A stretch of DNA of 6,133 nt from Bacillota bacterium (GCA_023390815.1 JAEWCC010000002.1:1-6133), one strand, 5' to 3'; shown: positions 1 through 5,407, numbered from the stretch's first letter. The notes: a model not told the origin generated them from the letters alone. Numbers and translations: made by a program.

Positions 1-824
1 GTGCGGAGAAAAACACGATTTATACGAACGTCGGCCTGACGGACGACGGCGATGTGTGGTGGGAAGGCATCGGCTACGACGCGCCCGCGCACTTGATCGA
101 CTGGAAGGGCAAGGACTGGGCGCCCGGTTCCGAGACCCCGGCTGCGCATCCGAACGCGCGTTTTACTGCGCCCGCTTCGCAGTGCCCGGTGATCGCGCCC
201 GAGTGGCAGGATCCCGCTGGTCTGCCGATTTCCGCGTTCCTGATTGGCGGACGCCGTCCGAGCGTTATCCCGCTCGTACACGAGAGCTTCGACTGGAAGC
301 ACGGTGTGTTCCTCGGTTCCATCATGGGTTCGGAGATCACCGCTGCGGCAATCTCCGCCAAGATCGGCCAGGTACGCCGCGATCCGTTCGCAATGCTGCC
401 GTTCATCGGCTATAACGTTTGCGATTATCTGCAGCACTGGCTCGATATCGGCGAGGCGACCGATGCCGACAAGCTGCCCAAGATATTCTATGTCAATTGG
501 TTCCGCAAGGACAAAGACGGCAAGTGGCTCTGGCCGGGCTTCGGCGAGAACAGCCGCGTCCTGAAGTGGATATTCGAGCGTACCGAAGGTACCGGAAAAG
601 CGAACAAGACGGCGATCGGCTATATGCCTACGCCCGACGCGCTGGATGTCGCGGGCCTCAATGTCAGCCCTGCGGATATGACGGAGCTCTTAAAGCTCGA
701 TAAGGAAGAATGGCAGGCCGAGATCGCTTCGATCAAGGAGCACTACGCCAAATACGGCGAAGAAATGCCTGCTGAGCTTTTAAGCCAGCTTAAAGCGCTG
801 GAGGAACGGGTCAGCAACATGTAA
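1..824 (+). CDS. pckG: Phosphoenolpyruvate carboxykinase (GTP), C-terminal part (5' end outside window)
   Basis: Cytosolic enzyme that interconverts oxaloacetate + GTP and PEP + GDP + CO2; in fermentative anaerobes it may also run in the CO2-fixing direction (inference). The frame is open from base 3 (AEKNTIYTNV...), so bases 1-2 finish an earlier codon and the true start is upstream. About 273 residues are present of a family length near 600; the P-loop (kinase-1a) and catalytic metal region are outside the window. Family hallmarks in order (residues counted from base 3): NTIYTNV near 4-10, WWEG near 19-22, the substrate-binding HPNARF at 49-54, GGRRP at 82-86, FDWKHGVF near 96-103, and the guanine pocket NWFRKDKDGKWLWPGFGEN at 165-183. 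One of the aromatic residues that stack on guanine, usually Phe (F525 in rat), is Trp here, a conservative change. The C-terminus ends normally (ERVSNM, TAA) and is followed by a terminator, so the gene is last in its transcript. Recognition is very secure. Confidence 0.97.
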   Translation, partial: AEKNTIYTNVGLTDDGDVWWEGIGYDAPAHLIDWKGKDWAPGSETPAAHPNARFTAPASQCPVIAPEWQDPAGLPISAFLIGGRRPSVIPLVHESFDWKHGVFLGSIMGSEITAAAISAKIGQVRRDPFAMLPFIGYNVCDYLQHWLDIGEATDADKLPKIFYVNWFRKDKDGKWLWPGFGENSRVLKWIFERTEGTGKANKTAIGYMPTPDALDVAGLNVSPADMTELLKLDKEEWQAEIASIKEHYAKYGEEMPAELLSQLKALEERVSNM

Positions 825-887
825 CCCTTCCGGCAGCCCCAATTTCAGTTTGCGCTTTTGCCATGAGCGATTCGCAAAGATACACAG

Positions 888-925
888 CACAAAAGGCGGG
901 GAGACCCGCCTTTTGTGTACCCTTT
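888..925 (+). terminator. Intrinsic terminator of pckG
   Basis: A perfect 13-bp stem (CACAAAAGGCGGG at 888-900 with its complement at 905-917) closed by a GAGA tetraloop, followed within a few bases by a T-run (921-925). It starts about 63 bp after the pckG stop codon. The stem's own TTTT also contributes to a U-rich tail. It should end the pckG transcript. Confidence 0.9.
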
Positions 926-1091
926 TTCACCGTAATTGCCTTGAAGGAGAAGACATTAACGCTTAACAAGACACTGGATGGGTTTTTATATTTCCCCGGA
1001 AATCCTCCGATGCCGTGATGAGGTGATCGAGCGTATGGGTGGGGGGTTCAGATAGACGGGATAGCGGCCCGGACAGATATAGATTCATGGA

Positions 1092-1111
1092 TCAGCGATA
1101 CGATGCGATAC
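1092..1111 (+). repeat. 10-bp tandem repeat cluster A (2 units)
   Basis: Two adjacent 10-base units, TCAGCGATAC (1092-1101) and GATGCGATAC (1102-1111). Together with the preceding GA the cluster forms the left arm of an imperfect inverted repeat whose right arm is cluster C (1495-1516). The repeat is plainly visible; its role is unknown. Confidence 0.7.
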
Positions 1112-1170
1112 TGAGTCGTGTTGAATGCCGTTGCGACTATGGCTATAAGGATAATAGGGTATAGGTAAAA

Positions 1171-1210
1171 TCAGCGATACTTACCGATCCTTAGCGATAC
1201 TGTGCGGTAT
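1171..1210 (+). repeat. 10-bp tandem repeat cluster B (4 units)
   Basis: Four consecutive 10-base units in exact register: TCAGCGATAC, TTACCGATCC, TTAGCGATAC and TGTGCGGTAT. Units 1 and 3 match the consensus best; units 2 and 4 are diverged. The 10-base period is close to one helical turn, as in iteron-like or phased protein-binding arrays, but no replication or partition gene is present to support such a role. Confidence 0.65.
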
Positions 1211-1494
1211 ATAGTATGACGACCGGAGAGGAACAGACCGATGATGAGGGTTAATATGCTGCCGCGGTTTGGCTGTTGGAGCTGAATGGGTGCTGCCCTT
1301 GGTGATGGACTTGCTGGACAGCAGCCCGACGAGCGGAGTTGATCATTAACGTAAACCACTGAGAGCGCCGATACATGACAGCAGACACGCCTCCCATGTC
1401 TAAAGGGCACACGTCGGAGGGATTCGCTTGAAGCCGGAATCTCCCAGCCTTACGGGCGGTCTGGGAAGCCCGCCCCTACGAAGGCTGCATCTAG

Positions 1495-1514
1495 GTATCG
1501 CTGAGTACCGCTGA
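1495..1514 (-). repeat. 10-bp tandem repeat cluster C (2 units, inverted)
   Basis: Plus-strand GTATCGCTGA (1495-1504) and GTACCGCTGA (1505-1514) are the reverse complement of the cluster A/B consensus, one exact and one with a single change. With the adjoining TC the outer 12 bases (1505-1516) match the inverted 1090-1101 segment at 11 of 12 positions. Confidence 0.7.
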
Positions 1515-1538
1515 TCTATACATACACCCCCGCGCATG

Positions 1539-1571
1539 AAAAAAGCCCCGGCGCGTTCTGCTCCGAGGCTT
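1539..1571 (-). terminator. Intrinsic terminator of the DUF2089-SHOCT-holin operon
   Basis: Read on the minus strand: a 9-bp stem AAGCCTCGG / CCGGGGCTT (one U-G pair) around an 11-nt loop, running into six T residues (plus-strand A-run 1539-1544). It begins 12 bases after the TAG of the holin-like gene, which is therefore the last gene of its operon. Confidence 0.85.
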
Positions 1572-1582
1572 ACCCCCTGTGT

Positions 1583-1954
1583 CTATACATCGGCACGTTT
1601 AAACCGTATCGCCTTGCGGATGTTGCGGATGCCATCGTCCGCAAGCATGATGACCAGCGCGATCAGCAGCATCACCCAGAAGCCTGCCGCGAGCGCGCCG
1701 CCCGAGATGCCGTTTGCAATGACAAGCGTTAACAGGTTTGCGAATACGCTCGCAATGCCGAAGGTAACGAAGTTGAACGGGAGCGCGATGGCGACGATGA
1801 AAGGCCGGATCACGGTGTTGACCGCAGTGAGGATGAGCGCGATCGGGATGAGCCCCAGAGCGGTTTGTGTGAGCAACCCGATGGCCATGAAGACGAGCAG
1901 CAACCCGTAATACACCACGGCCTTGATACAATATCTCGATAAAAACTGAAACAT
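1583..1954 (-). CDS. Phage holin family IV / YvlD-like small membrane protein
   Basis: A 123-residue, almost entirely hydrophobic protein with four predicted membrane segments at about residues 12-31, 33-50, 52-78 and 86-104, and a basic C-terminal tail (IRNIRKAIRFKR). The pattern NTVIRPFIVAIALPFNFVTFGI at 46-67, with an Arg-Pro between helices 2 and 3 and an LPFNFVTFG turn, is the signature of the mycobacterial four-TM 'phage holin superfamily IV' proteins, which include Bacillus YvlD. Despite the name these are normal chromosomal membrane proteins, not necessarily lysis holins. The ATG at 1954 is preceded by GAGGTG (5-nt spacing) inside the end of the previous gene; only 4 bases separate it from that gene's stop, suggesting translational coupling. 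It is the last gene of the operon. In Bacillus, yvlD sits with yvlB (SHOCT/DUF4097) in an envelope-stress cluster; a similar envelope role here is inference. Family assignment is firm, exact function is not known. Confidence 0.9.
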   Translation of the reverse strand: MFQFLSRYCIKAVVYYGLLLVFMAIGLLTQTALGLIPIALILTAVNTVIRPFIVAIALPFNFVTFGIASVFANLLTLVIANGISGGALAAGFWVMLLIALVIMLADDGIRNIRKAIRFKRADV

Positions 1955-1958
1955 ATCG

Positions 1959-2234
1959 TCACCTCAATTGCAGCTTGACTTTGACGCTGCCTTCCTTGCT
2001 GCCCGCATCGACATCCACGAGATCGAGCGGGCCATAGTCGCGCAGCATCGCGATCGCGTCGTCCGCTGCCGAGAGCCCCGCAAACCCTTTGCGGCTGGCA
2101 CCCTTAAACAGGCACAGCAGATCGGAAAACCCTTCGGTCACCTCGGACAGGCACCGCAGCGGTAATGCGAGGTACATCCGGAAGGCCTTGATGCGCATGG
2201 ATATCAGCATAAGCGCGGACTTCCTAGTCGACAT
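1959..2234 (-). CDS. Small protein (91 aa) resembling the C-terminal domain of the preceding SHOCT-like protein
   Basis: I do not recognise a named family. The reading frame extends further upstream, but the ATG at 2234 is chosen because it has AAGGTG 7 nt upstream and because the extra N-terminal part would only shadow the preceding gene. With this start it overlaps the preceding stop codon by 11 bases, a typical coupled junction. Its layout matches residues 45-136 of the preceding protein by eye: a first strand with basic residues (MRIKAF versus LRVRVD), a short (L/I)PL turn, a helix, a second helix (DAIAMLRDYG versus LKELIEMFED), and an ending VDVDAG..EGSVKVKLQLR versus VSIDAG.ETKGAKVRVYVD. 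It lacks the SHOCT-like helix pair found at the other protein's N-terminus. There is no clear signal peptide or membrane helix; residues 7-25 are only moderately hydrophobic. It could partner with the SHOCT-like protein as a paralogous subunit (inference). Confidence 0.8.
   Translation of the reverse strand: MSTRKSALMLISMRIKAFRMYLALPLRCLSEVTEGFSDLLCLFKGASRKGFAGLSAADDAIAMLRDYGPLDLVDVDAGSKEGSVKVKLQLR
1960..1965 (-). promoter_or_regulatory. Ribosome binding site of the holin-like gene
   Basis: GAGGTG on the minus strand, 5 nt before the ATG at 1954. It lies across the stop codon of the upstream gene, so ribosomes ending there are placed to restart. Confidence 0.65.
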
Positions 2235-2634
2235 ACACGCGCACCTTTGCGCCTTTCGTCTCATCGCCCGCGTCGATACTGACCAGCTCCTCGGTGAGTT
2301 CACCATCCTCGAACATCTCGATGAGTTCCTTTAAGTTGATGCCGTCGAGATCGATGCCCTGCTCCTGCAGTTCTTCCTTGGTATCCTTCGGCACCATCTT
2401 GACTAGCCCCGTCATCTTTTTGGCGAGCGAGAGCGGGATGTTGACGTTGACCTTGGCCTGATCCTCTTTGTTGGGGTCGTGCGCATCCACACGCACGCGC
2501 AGCATCGTCGCGCGCTTTTTGACCGGCGAGCCAGCTTTGTCGACGCCGATCGCGGACAGCAGCTTCTCGCCTTCCTCGGGCGTGATTTTGCCGCCCTTGA
2601 CCATTTCCAATACCTTTAAAACTTCCTCATTCAT
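2224..2634 (-). CDS. SHOCT-like domain protein (YvlB-N / DUF4097-associated type)
   Basis: A 136-residue soluble protein. Residues 1-30 (MNEEVLKVLEMVKGGKITPE, then EGEKLLSAIG) form the short helix-turn-helix hairpin 'xxLxMxxxGKITxEExxxLLxAI' typical of the SHOCT-like domain at the start of YvlB-type proteins. Residues 45-136 hold a second domain: a basic strand (LRVRVD), KVNVNIPLSLAKKM at 61-74, an acidic helical stretch (KELIEMFEDGELTEELVSID) and a final strand KVRVYVD. The frame stays open to 2841, but ATG 2634 is the start because it follows GGAGG by 8 nt, the family begins at this residue, and the extension would overlap the DUF2089 gene out of frame. It is the second gene of the operon, 16 bases after the DUF2089 stop, and overlaps the next gene. 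These proteins are usually annotated as hypothetical; association with an envelope response is inferred from YvlB context. Confidence 0.9.
   Translation of the reverse strand: MNEEVLKVLEMVKGGKITPEEGEKLLSAIGVDKAGSPVKKRATMLRVRVDAHDPNKEDQAKVNVNIPLSLAKKMTGLVKMVPKDTKEELQEQGIDLDGINLKELIEMFEDGELTEELVSIDAGDETKGAKVRVYVD
2242..2247 (-). promoter_or_regulatory. Ribosome binding site deciding the start of the 91-aa gene
   Basis: AAGGTG on the minus strand, 7 nt before ATG 2234, inside the last codons of the SHOCT-like gene. It supports the short start over the upstream in-frame alternative at 2306. Confidence 0.6.
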
Positions 2635-2642
2635 TTCCCTTT

Positions 2643-2647
2643 CCTCC
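2643..2647 (-). promoter_or_regulatory. Ribosome binding site deciding the start of the SHOCT-like gene
   Basis: GGAGG on the minus strand, 8 nt upstream of ATG 2634 and just after the stop codon of the DUF2089 gene. It fixes the start and rules out the longer frame opening at 2841. Confidence 0.8.
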
Positions 2648-2650
2648 GGT

Positions 2651-3025
2651 TTATAAATTTTTGAGCATATCCGCCGCCTGATCGGCGGTGATTTCACCTT
2701 TGTCGAGCCGGTCGAATATGATCCGGCGTTCCTCCTTGAGCTCCTCGGCCGACATCGCGGGCTTAAGCCCCAGCCGTTCAATGACCGCGTCGAGCCGACT
2801 GCGTACCGTGGGGTACGATATCCCGAGTTCCTTTTCGACATCTTTGATGCTGCCGCGGCATTTGATGAACGTCAGCGCAAAATACGTTTCGTCGTCCGTC
2901 AGGCTGCAAAAGTCGCAGCCCGAGAAATGCCCGGCCAGCTCGCTGCCGCATTTTTTGCACGTGCACCGCGTAATCTCGTACTCGCCTCCGCAAACGGGGC
3001 AAATCGTAGGCGCTTTTCTTTTCAT
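2651..3025 (-). CDS. DUF2089 family zinc-ribbon / HTH transcriptional regulator
   Basis: A 124-residue protein with the DUF2089 architecture. Residues 9-40 carry cysteine pairs (CPVCG at 9-13, CTCKKCG at 21-27, CDFC at 37-40), a likely zinc-binding N-terminus. Residues about 46-86 contain ALTFIKCRGSIKDVEKELGI followed by SYPTVRSRLDAVIERLG, a sigma-region-4-like helix-turn-helix with the recognition helix around YPTVRSRLD. Residues 95-124 (EELKEERRIIFDRLDKGEIT, then ADQAADMLKNL) form a SHOCT-like helix hairpin like the one that opens the next protein. The start is ATG 3025, with GGAG 7 nt upstream; a TTG six codons earlier has no such signal. It is the first gene of the operon behind a strong promoter and a palindrome, so autoregulation is plausible (inference). 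DUF2089 proteins are little characterised; DNA binding rests on the HTH. Family call is firm. Confidence 0.93.
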   Translation of the reverse strand: MKRKAPTICPVCGGEYEITRCTCKKCGSELAGHFSGCDFCSLTDDETYFALTFIKCRGSIKDVEKELGISYPTVRSRLDAVIERLGLKPAMSAEELKEERRIIFDRLDKGEITADQAADMLKNL

Positions 3026-3032
3026 AGGCAAT

Positions 3033-3036
3033 CTCC
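3033..3036 (-). promoter_or_regulatory. Ribosome binding site deciding the start of the DUF2089 gene
   Basis: GGAG on the minus strand, 7 nt before ATG 3025. It lies downstream of the alternative TTG start at 3043 and therefore selects the shorter protein. Confidence 0.75.
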
Positions 3037-3055
3037 AGATCAATTTTATAATCTA

Positions 3056-3084
3056 TATATACTACGCAGAATTAAGAATGTCAA
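3056..3084 (-). promoter_or_regulatory. Sigma-A-type promoter of the DUF2089-SHOCT-holin operon
   Basis: Read on the minus strand: -35 TTGACA (3084-3079, perfect consensus), a 17-bp spacer and -10 TATATA (3061-3056) in an AT-rich stretch. The predicted transcript starts near 3049, giving a leader of about 24 nt before ATG 3025. No other promoter is evident within the four-gene operon. Confidence 0.8.
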
Positions 3085-3100
3085 CGCTAATATTAAAAAA

Positions 3101-3118
3101 ATTAATACAGGTATTAAT
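3101..3118. promoter_or_regulatory. Palindromic candidate operator upstream of the DUF2089 promoter
   Basis: ATTAATAC-AG-GTATTAAT: two perfect 8-bp inverted arms around two bases, ending 16 bp upstream of the -35 box. This is a plausible position for an activator or for a repressor that also contacts the promoter. The first gene of the operon encodes an HTH protein, so it is an obvious candidate ligand. The surrounding DNA is AT-rich, which raises the chance of accidental palindromes. Confidence 0.45.
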
Positions 3119-3155
3119 ATAATTGATTTTAAAAGGAATAGATCTGGCGGGTAGT

Positions 3156-3189
3156 AAAAAAGCGGCCCCGCGAAGCCGCGGAACCGCTT
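3156..3189 (-). terminator. Intrinsic terminator of glnN
   Basis: Read on the minus strand: a 13-bp stem AAGCGGTTCCGCG / CGCGGGGCCGCTT (two U-G pairs) with a GCTT tetraloop, followed by a T-run (plus-strand A-run 3156-3161). It starts 11 bases after the glnN stop codon. It has no T-run in the other direction, so it is one-way, and it separates glnN from the DUF2089 operon downstream on the same strand. Confidence 0.93.
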
Positions 3190-3200
3190 AAAGCAAGAGG

Positions 3201-5282
3201 TCAAACTTTGAAGAGAAGATCGGCGTATACCGGTACAGGCCATACATCCGCAGGCATAACCGGTTCGGTTGCGTCTATCGCACTGCGCAGTGCTTCCATT
3301 GCGGAGACCACATTCTCGCGAATATAGAGCGCGGTTTCAAAGGCTTCATCTGAGGGAATGCCGTCTACCGCCGCCTTGATACCATTGAGAGCGGCATCCA
3401 TGCCGTCGGCGAGCCCATTGATGCGCGCAAGGTGTGCCTTGGCGGTTTTGCTGCCGGCCTTGTCGGCGATCTCAGCGAGCTTCAACGCGTAGCCCAGCAC
3501 CGCGGGCAGCAGCTGCCGTTCGGTCATGTCGATCAGCGTCAGCGCTTCCACGTTGACGGTCTTCGAATAGTTATCGAGCAGAATTTCATAACGCGATTCG
3601 ATTTCTTTTTCGTTTAATACGCCCATCTTTTCGAATACGAGCTTGTTTTTCTCGGCTTTGATCTCCTTGATCGCGAGCACGGTGTTGCCGATGTTGGGCA
3701 GTCCGCGTTTTGCGGCTTCGGTGACCCATTCTTCCGAATAGTTGTTGCCGTTAAATATGATGCGCTCATGCTTAGTGAGGATGTCCTTGATCACGTCCAT
3801 CGCCACAGCCTTTACGTCGCCCGCTTTTTCCAGCACGTCGGCGATTTCGGAGAGCGTTTGTGCAACGACGGTATTGATCGTGAAGCAGGCTTCCCCGATG
3901 TTGCTCGAAGAGCCGCACATACGGAATTCAAATTTGTTGCCGGTGAACGCGAACGGCGAGGTGCGGTTGCGGTCGGTGGCGTCCTCGGTGATCACGGGCA
4001 GCGAGGATATTCCGAGGTTGGTTTTCACGCGGCCGTTGTCCACATAGGTGTTTCCGCTGATGATGGATTCGATAATGGCCTGCAGCTCTTTGCCGACAAA
4101 CATGGAGATGATCGCCGGAGGCGCTTCGTTGGCGCCAAGACGGTGGTCGTTGCCAGCGCTTGCCACGGAGAGGCGCAGAAGTTCCGCGTATTCATCCACA
4201 GCCTTGATCACCGCAGCCAGGATGATCAGGAACTGCTCGTTCTCTATCGGCTTCATGCCGGGTTCGAGCAGGTTGATGCCGTCGTTGGTCGCCATGGACC
4301 AGTTGATGTGCTTGCCGCTGCCATTGACGCCCGCAAACGGCTTCTCGTGCAGCAACGCCGTGAGGCCATGCCGCTTGGCAATGCGCTTCATCATTTCCAT
4401 CACGAGCAGGTTGTGGTCCGCCGCCATGCTGGCCGGGTCGAATATAATGGCCAGCTCGTGCTGTGCGGGCGCAACTTCGTTGTGCTTGGTTTTGGCGGTG
4501 ATGCCCAGCTTCCACAGCTCGGTATCGAGGTCTTTCATGAACTCCGTGATCTTAATGCGCAGGCGACCGAAATACTGATCCTCCAGCTCCTGCCCTTTAG
4601 GCGGTTTTGCGCCGAACAGTGTGCGTCCGGTCAGCATCAGGTCGAGGCGCTTGTTGTAAAGCTCCCGGTTGATGATGAAGTATTCCTGCTCAGGACCGAC
4701 GGTGGATATGACCTGACGGGAGGTGGTGTTGCCAAGGGCCCGGAGTACGCGCAGGGCCTGTGTGCTGAGCGCTTCGATGCTGCGCAGCAGCGGGGCTTTC
4801 TTGTCGAGAATCTCACCGGTGTAGGAGAAGAATGCGGTCGGGATGTAAAGCGTGCCGTCCTTGACGAAAGCATGGGAAGTGCAGTCCCATGCCGTGTAGC
4901 CTCTGGCCGCCGCGGTTTCGCGCAATCCGCCCGAAGGAAAGGACGAAGCGTCGGGTTCGCCCTTGATGAGCTCTTTGCCCGAGAACTCCATAATCACGCG
5001 TCCGTCGCCGCACGGAGAGATGAACGCATCGTGCTTCTCGGCGGTGATGCCGGTCATCGGCTGGAACCAGTGCGTGAAGTGCGTAGCGCCCTTTTCAAGC
5101 GCCCACGCCTTCATTGCCGAAGCGACCTCGTCGGCGATGGAGGAATCCAGCGGGTCGCCCGACTCGATGGTCTGCTTGAGGATCTTGACGGTTGCCTTGG
5201 ATAATCTCGATTTCATGACGGATTCACTGAAGACATATTCCCCGAATATCTCTTCAGGCGAGACAAAAGTTTCGTTTGCCAT
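3201..5282 (-). CDS. glnN: Glutamine synthetase type III (GlnN)
   Basis: Cytosolic ATP-dependent ligase joining glutamate and ammonia to make glutamine, the main entry of ammonium into biosynthesis. The 693 residues fit the ~700-residue GSIII class rather than the ~450-residue GSI. Motifs in order: HFTHWFQPMTG at 68-78 (GSIII-specific N-terminal signature), FPSGGLRET near 115-123, the metal-binding GPEQEYF at 196-202 (Glu198, Glu200), KTKHNEVAPAQHE at 264-276, HEKPFAGVNGSGKHINWS at 312-329 with the ATP/metal NGSGKH core, AGNDHRLGANEAPP at 376-389 and DRNRTSPFAFTGNKFEFR at 437-454. The C-terminus ends with the class motif VWPVPVYADLLF. All catalytic motifs are intact. Start ATG 5282 follows AGGAGG by 8 nt. 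It has its own promoter and terminator and so is transcribed alone; regulation by nitrogen is expected, and a palindrome overlaps its -35 box. Identification is secure. Confidence 0.98.
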   Translation of the reverse strand: MANETFVSPEEIFGEYVFSESVMKSRLSKATVKILKQTIESGDPLDSSIADEVASAMKAWALEKGATHFTHWFQPMTGITAEKHDAFISPCGDGRVIMEFSGKELIKGEPDASSFPSGGLRETAAARGYTAWDCTSHAFVKDGTLYIPTAFFSYTGEILDKKAPLLRSIEALSTQALRVLRALGNTTSRQVISTVGPEQEYFIINRELYNKRLDLMLTGRTLFGAKPPKGQELEDQYFGRLRIKITEFMKDLDTELWKLGITAKTKHNEVAPAQHELAIIFDPASMAADHNLLVMEMMKRIAKRHGLTALLHEKPFAGVNGSGKHINWSMATNDGINLLEPGMKPIENEQFLIILAAVIKAVDEYAELLRLSVASAGNDHRLGANEAPPAIISMFVGKELQAIIESIISGNTYVDNGRVKTNLGISSLPVITEDATDRNRTSPFAFTGNKFEFRMCGSSSNIGEACFTINTVVAQTLSEIADVLEKAGDVKAVAMDVIKDILTKHERIIFNGNNYSEEWVTEAAKRGLPNIGNTVLAIKEIKAEKNKLVFEKMGVLNEKEIESRYEILLDNYSKTVNVEALTLIDMTERQLLPAVLGYALKLAEIADKAGSKTAKAHLARINGLADGMDAALNGIKAAVDGIPSDEAFETALYIRENVVSAMEALRSAIDATEPVMPADVWPVPVYADLLFKV

Positions 5283-5290
5283 ATGGGTAA

Positions 5291-5296
5291 CCTCCT
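5291..5296 (-). promoter_or_regulatory. Ribosome binding site of glnN
   Basis: Perfect AGGAGG on the minus strand, 8 nt before ATG 5282; it predicts strong translation and fixes the start. Confidence 0.9.
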
Positions 5297-5317
5297 GATA
5301 AAAAATAAAAAGACGTC

Positions 5318-5337
5318 TTCACGAAGCAAATCGTGAA
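5318..5337 (-). other. Hairpin in the glnN 5' leader
   Basis: A 7-bp inverted repeat (TTCACGA / TCGTGAA) with a 6-nt loop in the ~80-nt untranslated leader, about 20 bases upstream of the AGGAGG. There is no T-run behind it, so it is not a terminator. It could stabilise the 5' end or bind a regulator; it matches no riboswitch I know. Confidence 0.4.
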
Positions 5338-5368
5338 ACGCCTTTGTTGCACAACTATATTATATTAT

Positions 5369-5396
5369 ATTGTAACCGGAAATTTGCGAATGTCAA
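5369..5396 (-). promoter_or_regulatory. Predicted promoter of glnN
   Basis: Read on the minus strand: -35 TTGACA (5396-5391), a 16-bp spacer and -10 TACAAT (5374-5369). Two overlapping TATAAT hexamers follow (5369-5364, 5364-5359), but at 21 bp or more from the TTGACA, so the first -10 is preferred. The leader would be about 80 nt. Confidence 0.65.
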
Positions 5397-5407
5397 TATT
5401 CACATTC
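5388..5407. promoter_or_regulatory. Palindrome over the glnN -35 box, candidate operator
   Basis: GAATGT and ACATTC are inverted arms around an AATATT centre, 18 of 20 positions symmetric, and the palindrome covers the -35 hexamer. The half-sites read TGTCA / TCACA, like the TGTNA / TNACA halves of GlnR/TnrA boxes, but the gap is 4 bases rather than the usual 7. Binding there would be expected to repress glnN. The regulator is unknown. Confidence 0.4.

Larger units (their letters stand above)
926..1538. other. Intergenic region without a convincing gene
   Basis: About 610 bases between the pckG terminator and the terminator of the converging minus-strand operon. The only open frame of note, an Arg/Ser/Pro-rich 79-codon frame at 1171-1410 (-), starts at GTG, has no ribosome binding site and resembles no family known to me. 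What the region does hold is clusters of a 10-bp repeat (1092-1111, 1171-1210, 1495-1514), an imperfect hairpin at 1288-1327 (GGG-TGCTG against CAGCA-G-CCC), and GC-rich potential hairpins at 1442-1475. It may be a decayed or non-coding element; no function is assigned. Confidence 0.6.

Noticed and set aside
944..965. Ribosome-binding-site-like GAAGGAGAAGAC after the pckG terminator
   Set aside because: No usable start codon follows; the next codons run ATT AAC GCT TAA, so nothing can be translated.
1171..1410. 79-codon minus-strand frame in the gene-free region
   Set aside because: GTG start without a ribosome binding site, Arg/Ser/Pro-rich composition, no recognisable domain, and it overlaps the 10-bp repeat cluster.
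1583..1954. Phage lysis holin implying a prophage
   Set aside because: The match is to the chromosomal YvlD-like four-TM family; there is no endolysin, phage structural gene or integrase nearby, and the gene is the last of a regulator operon.
2635..2841. N-terminal extension of the SHOCT-like protein (start at 2841)
   Set aside because: It overlaps the DUF2089 gene in another frame and is Arg/Ser-rich; the ATG at 2634 has GGAGG and matches the family N-terminus.
3026..3043. TTG start six codons upstream for the DUF2089 protein
   Set aside because: The ribosome binding site GGAG lies downstream of this TTG and fits ATG 3025; the family starts at about that methionine.
3768..5204. Long open frame (478 codons) on the plus strand
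   Set aside because: It lies wholly antisense to glnN, whose protein is fully recognisable and intact; the translation is His/Arg/Val-rich with no family pattern, typical of the mirror frame of a GC-rich gene.
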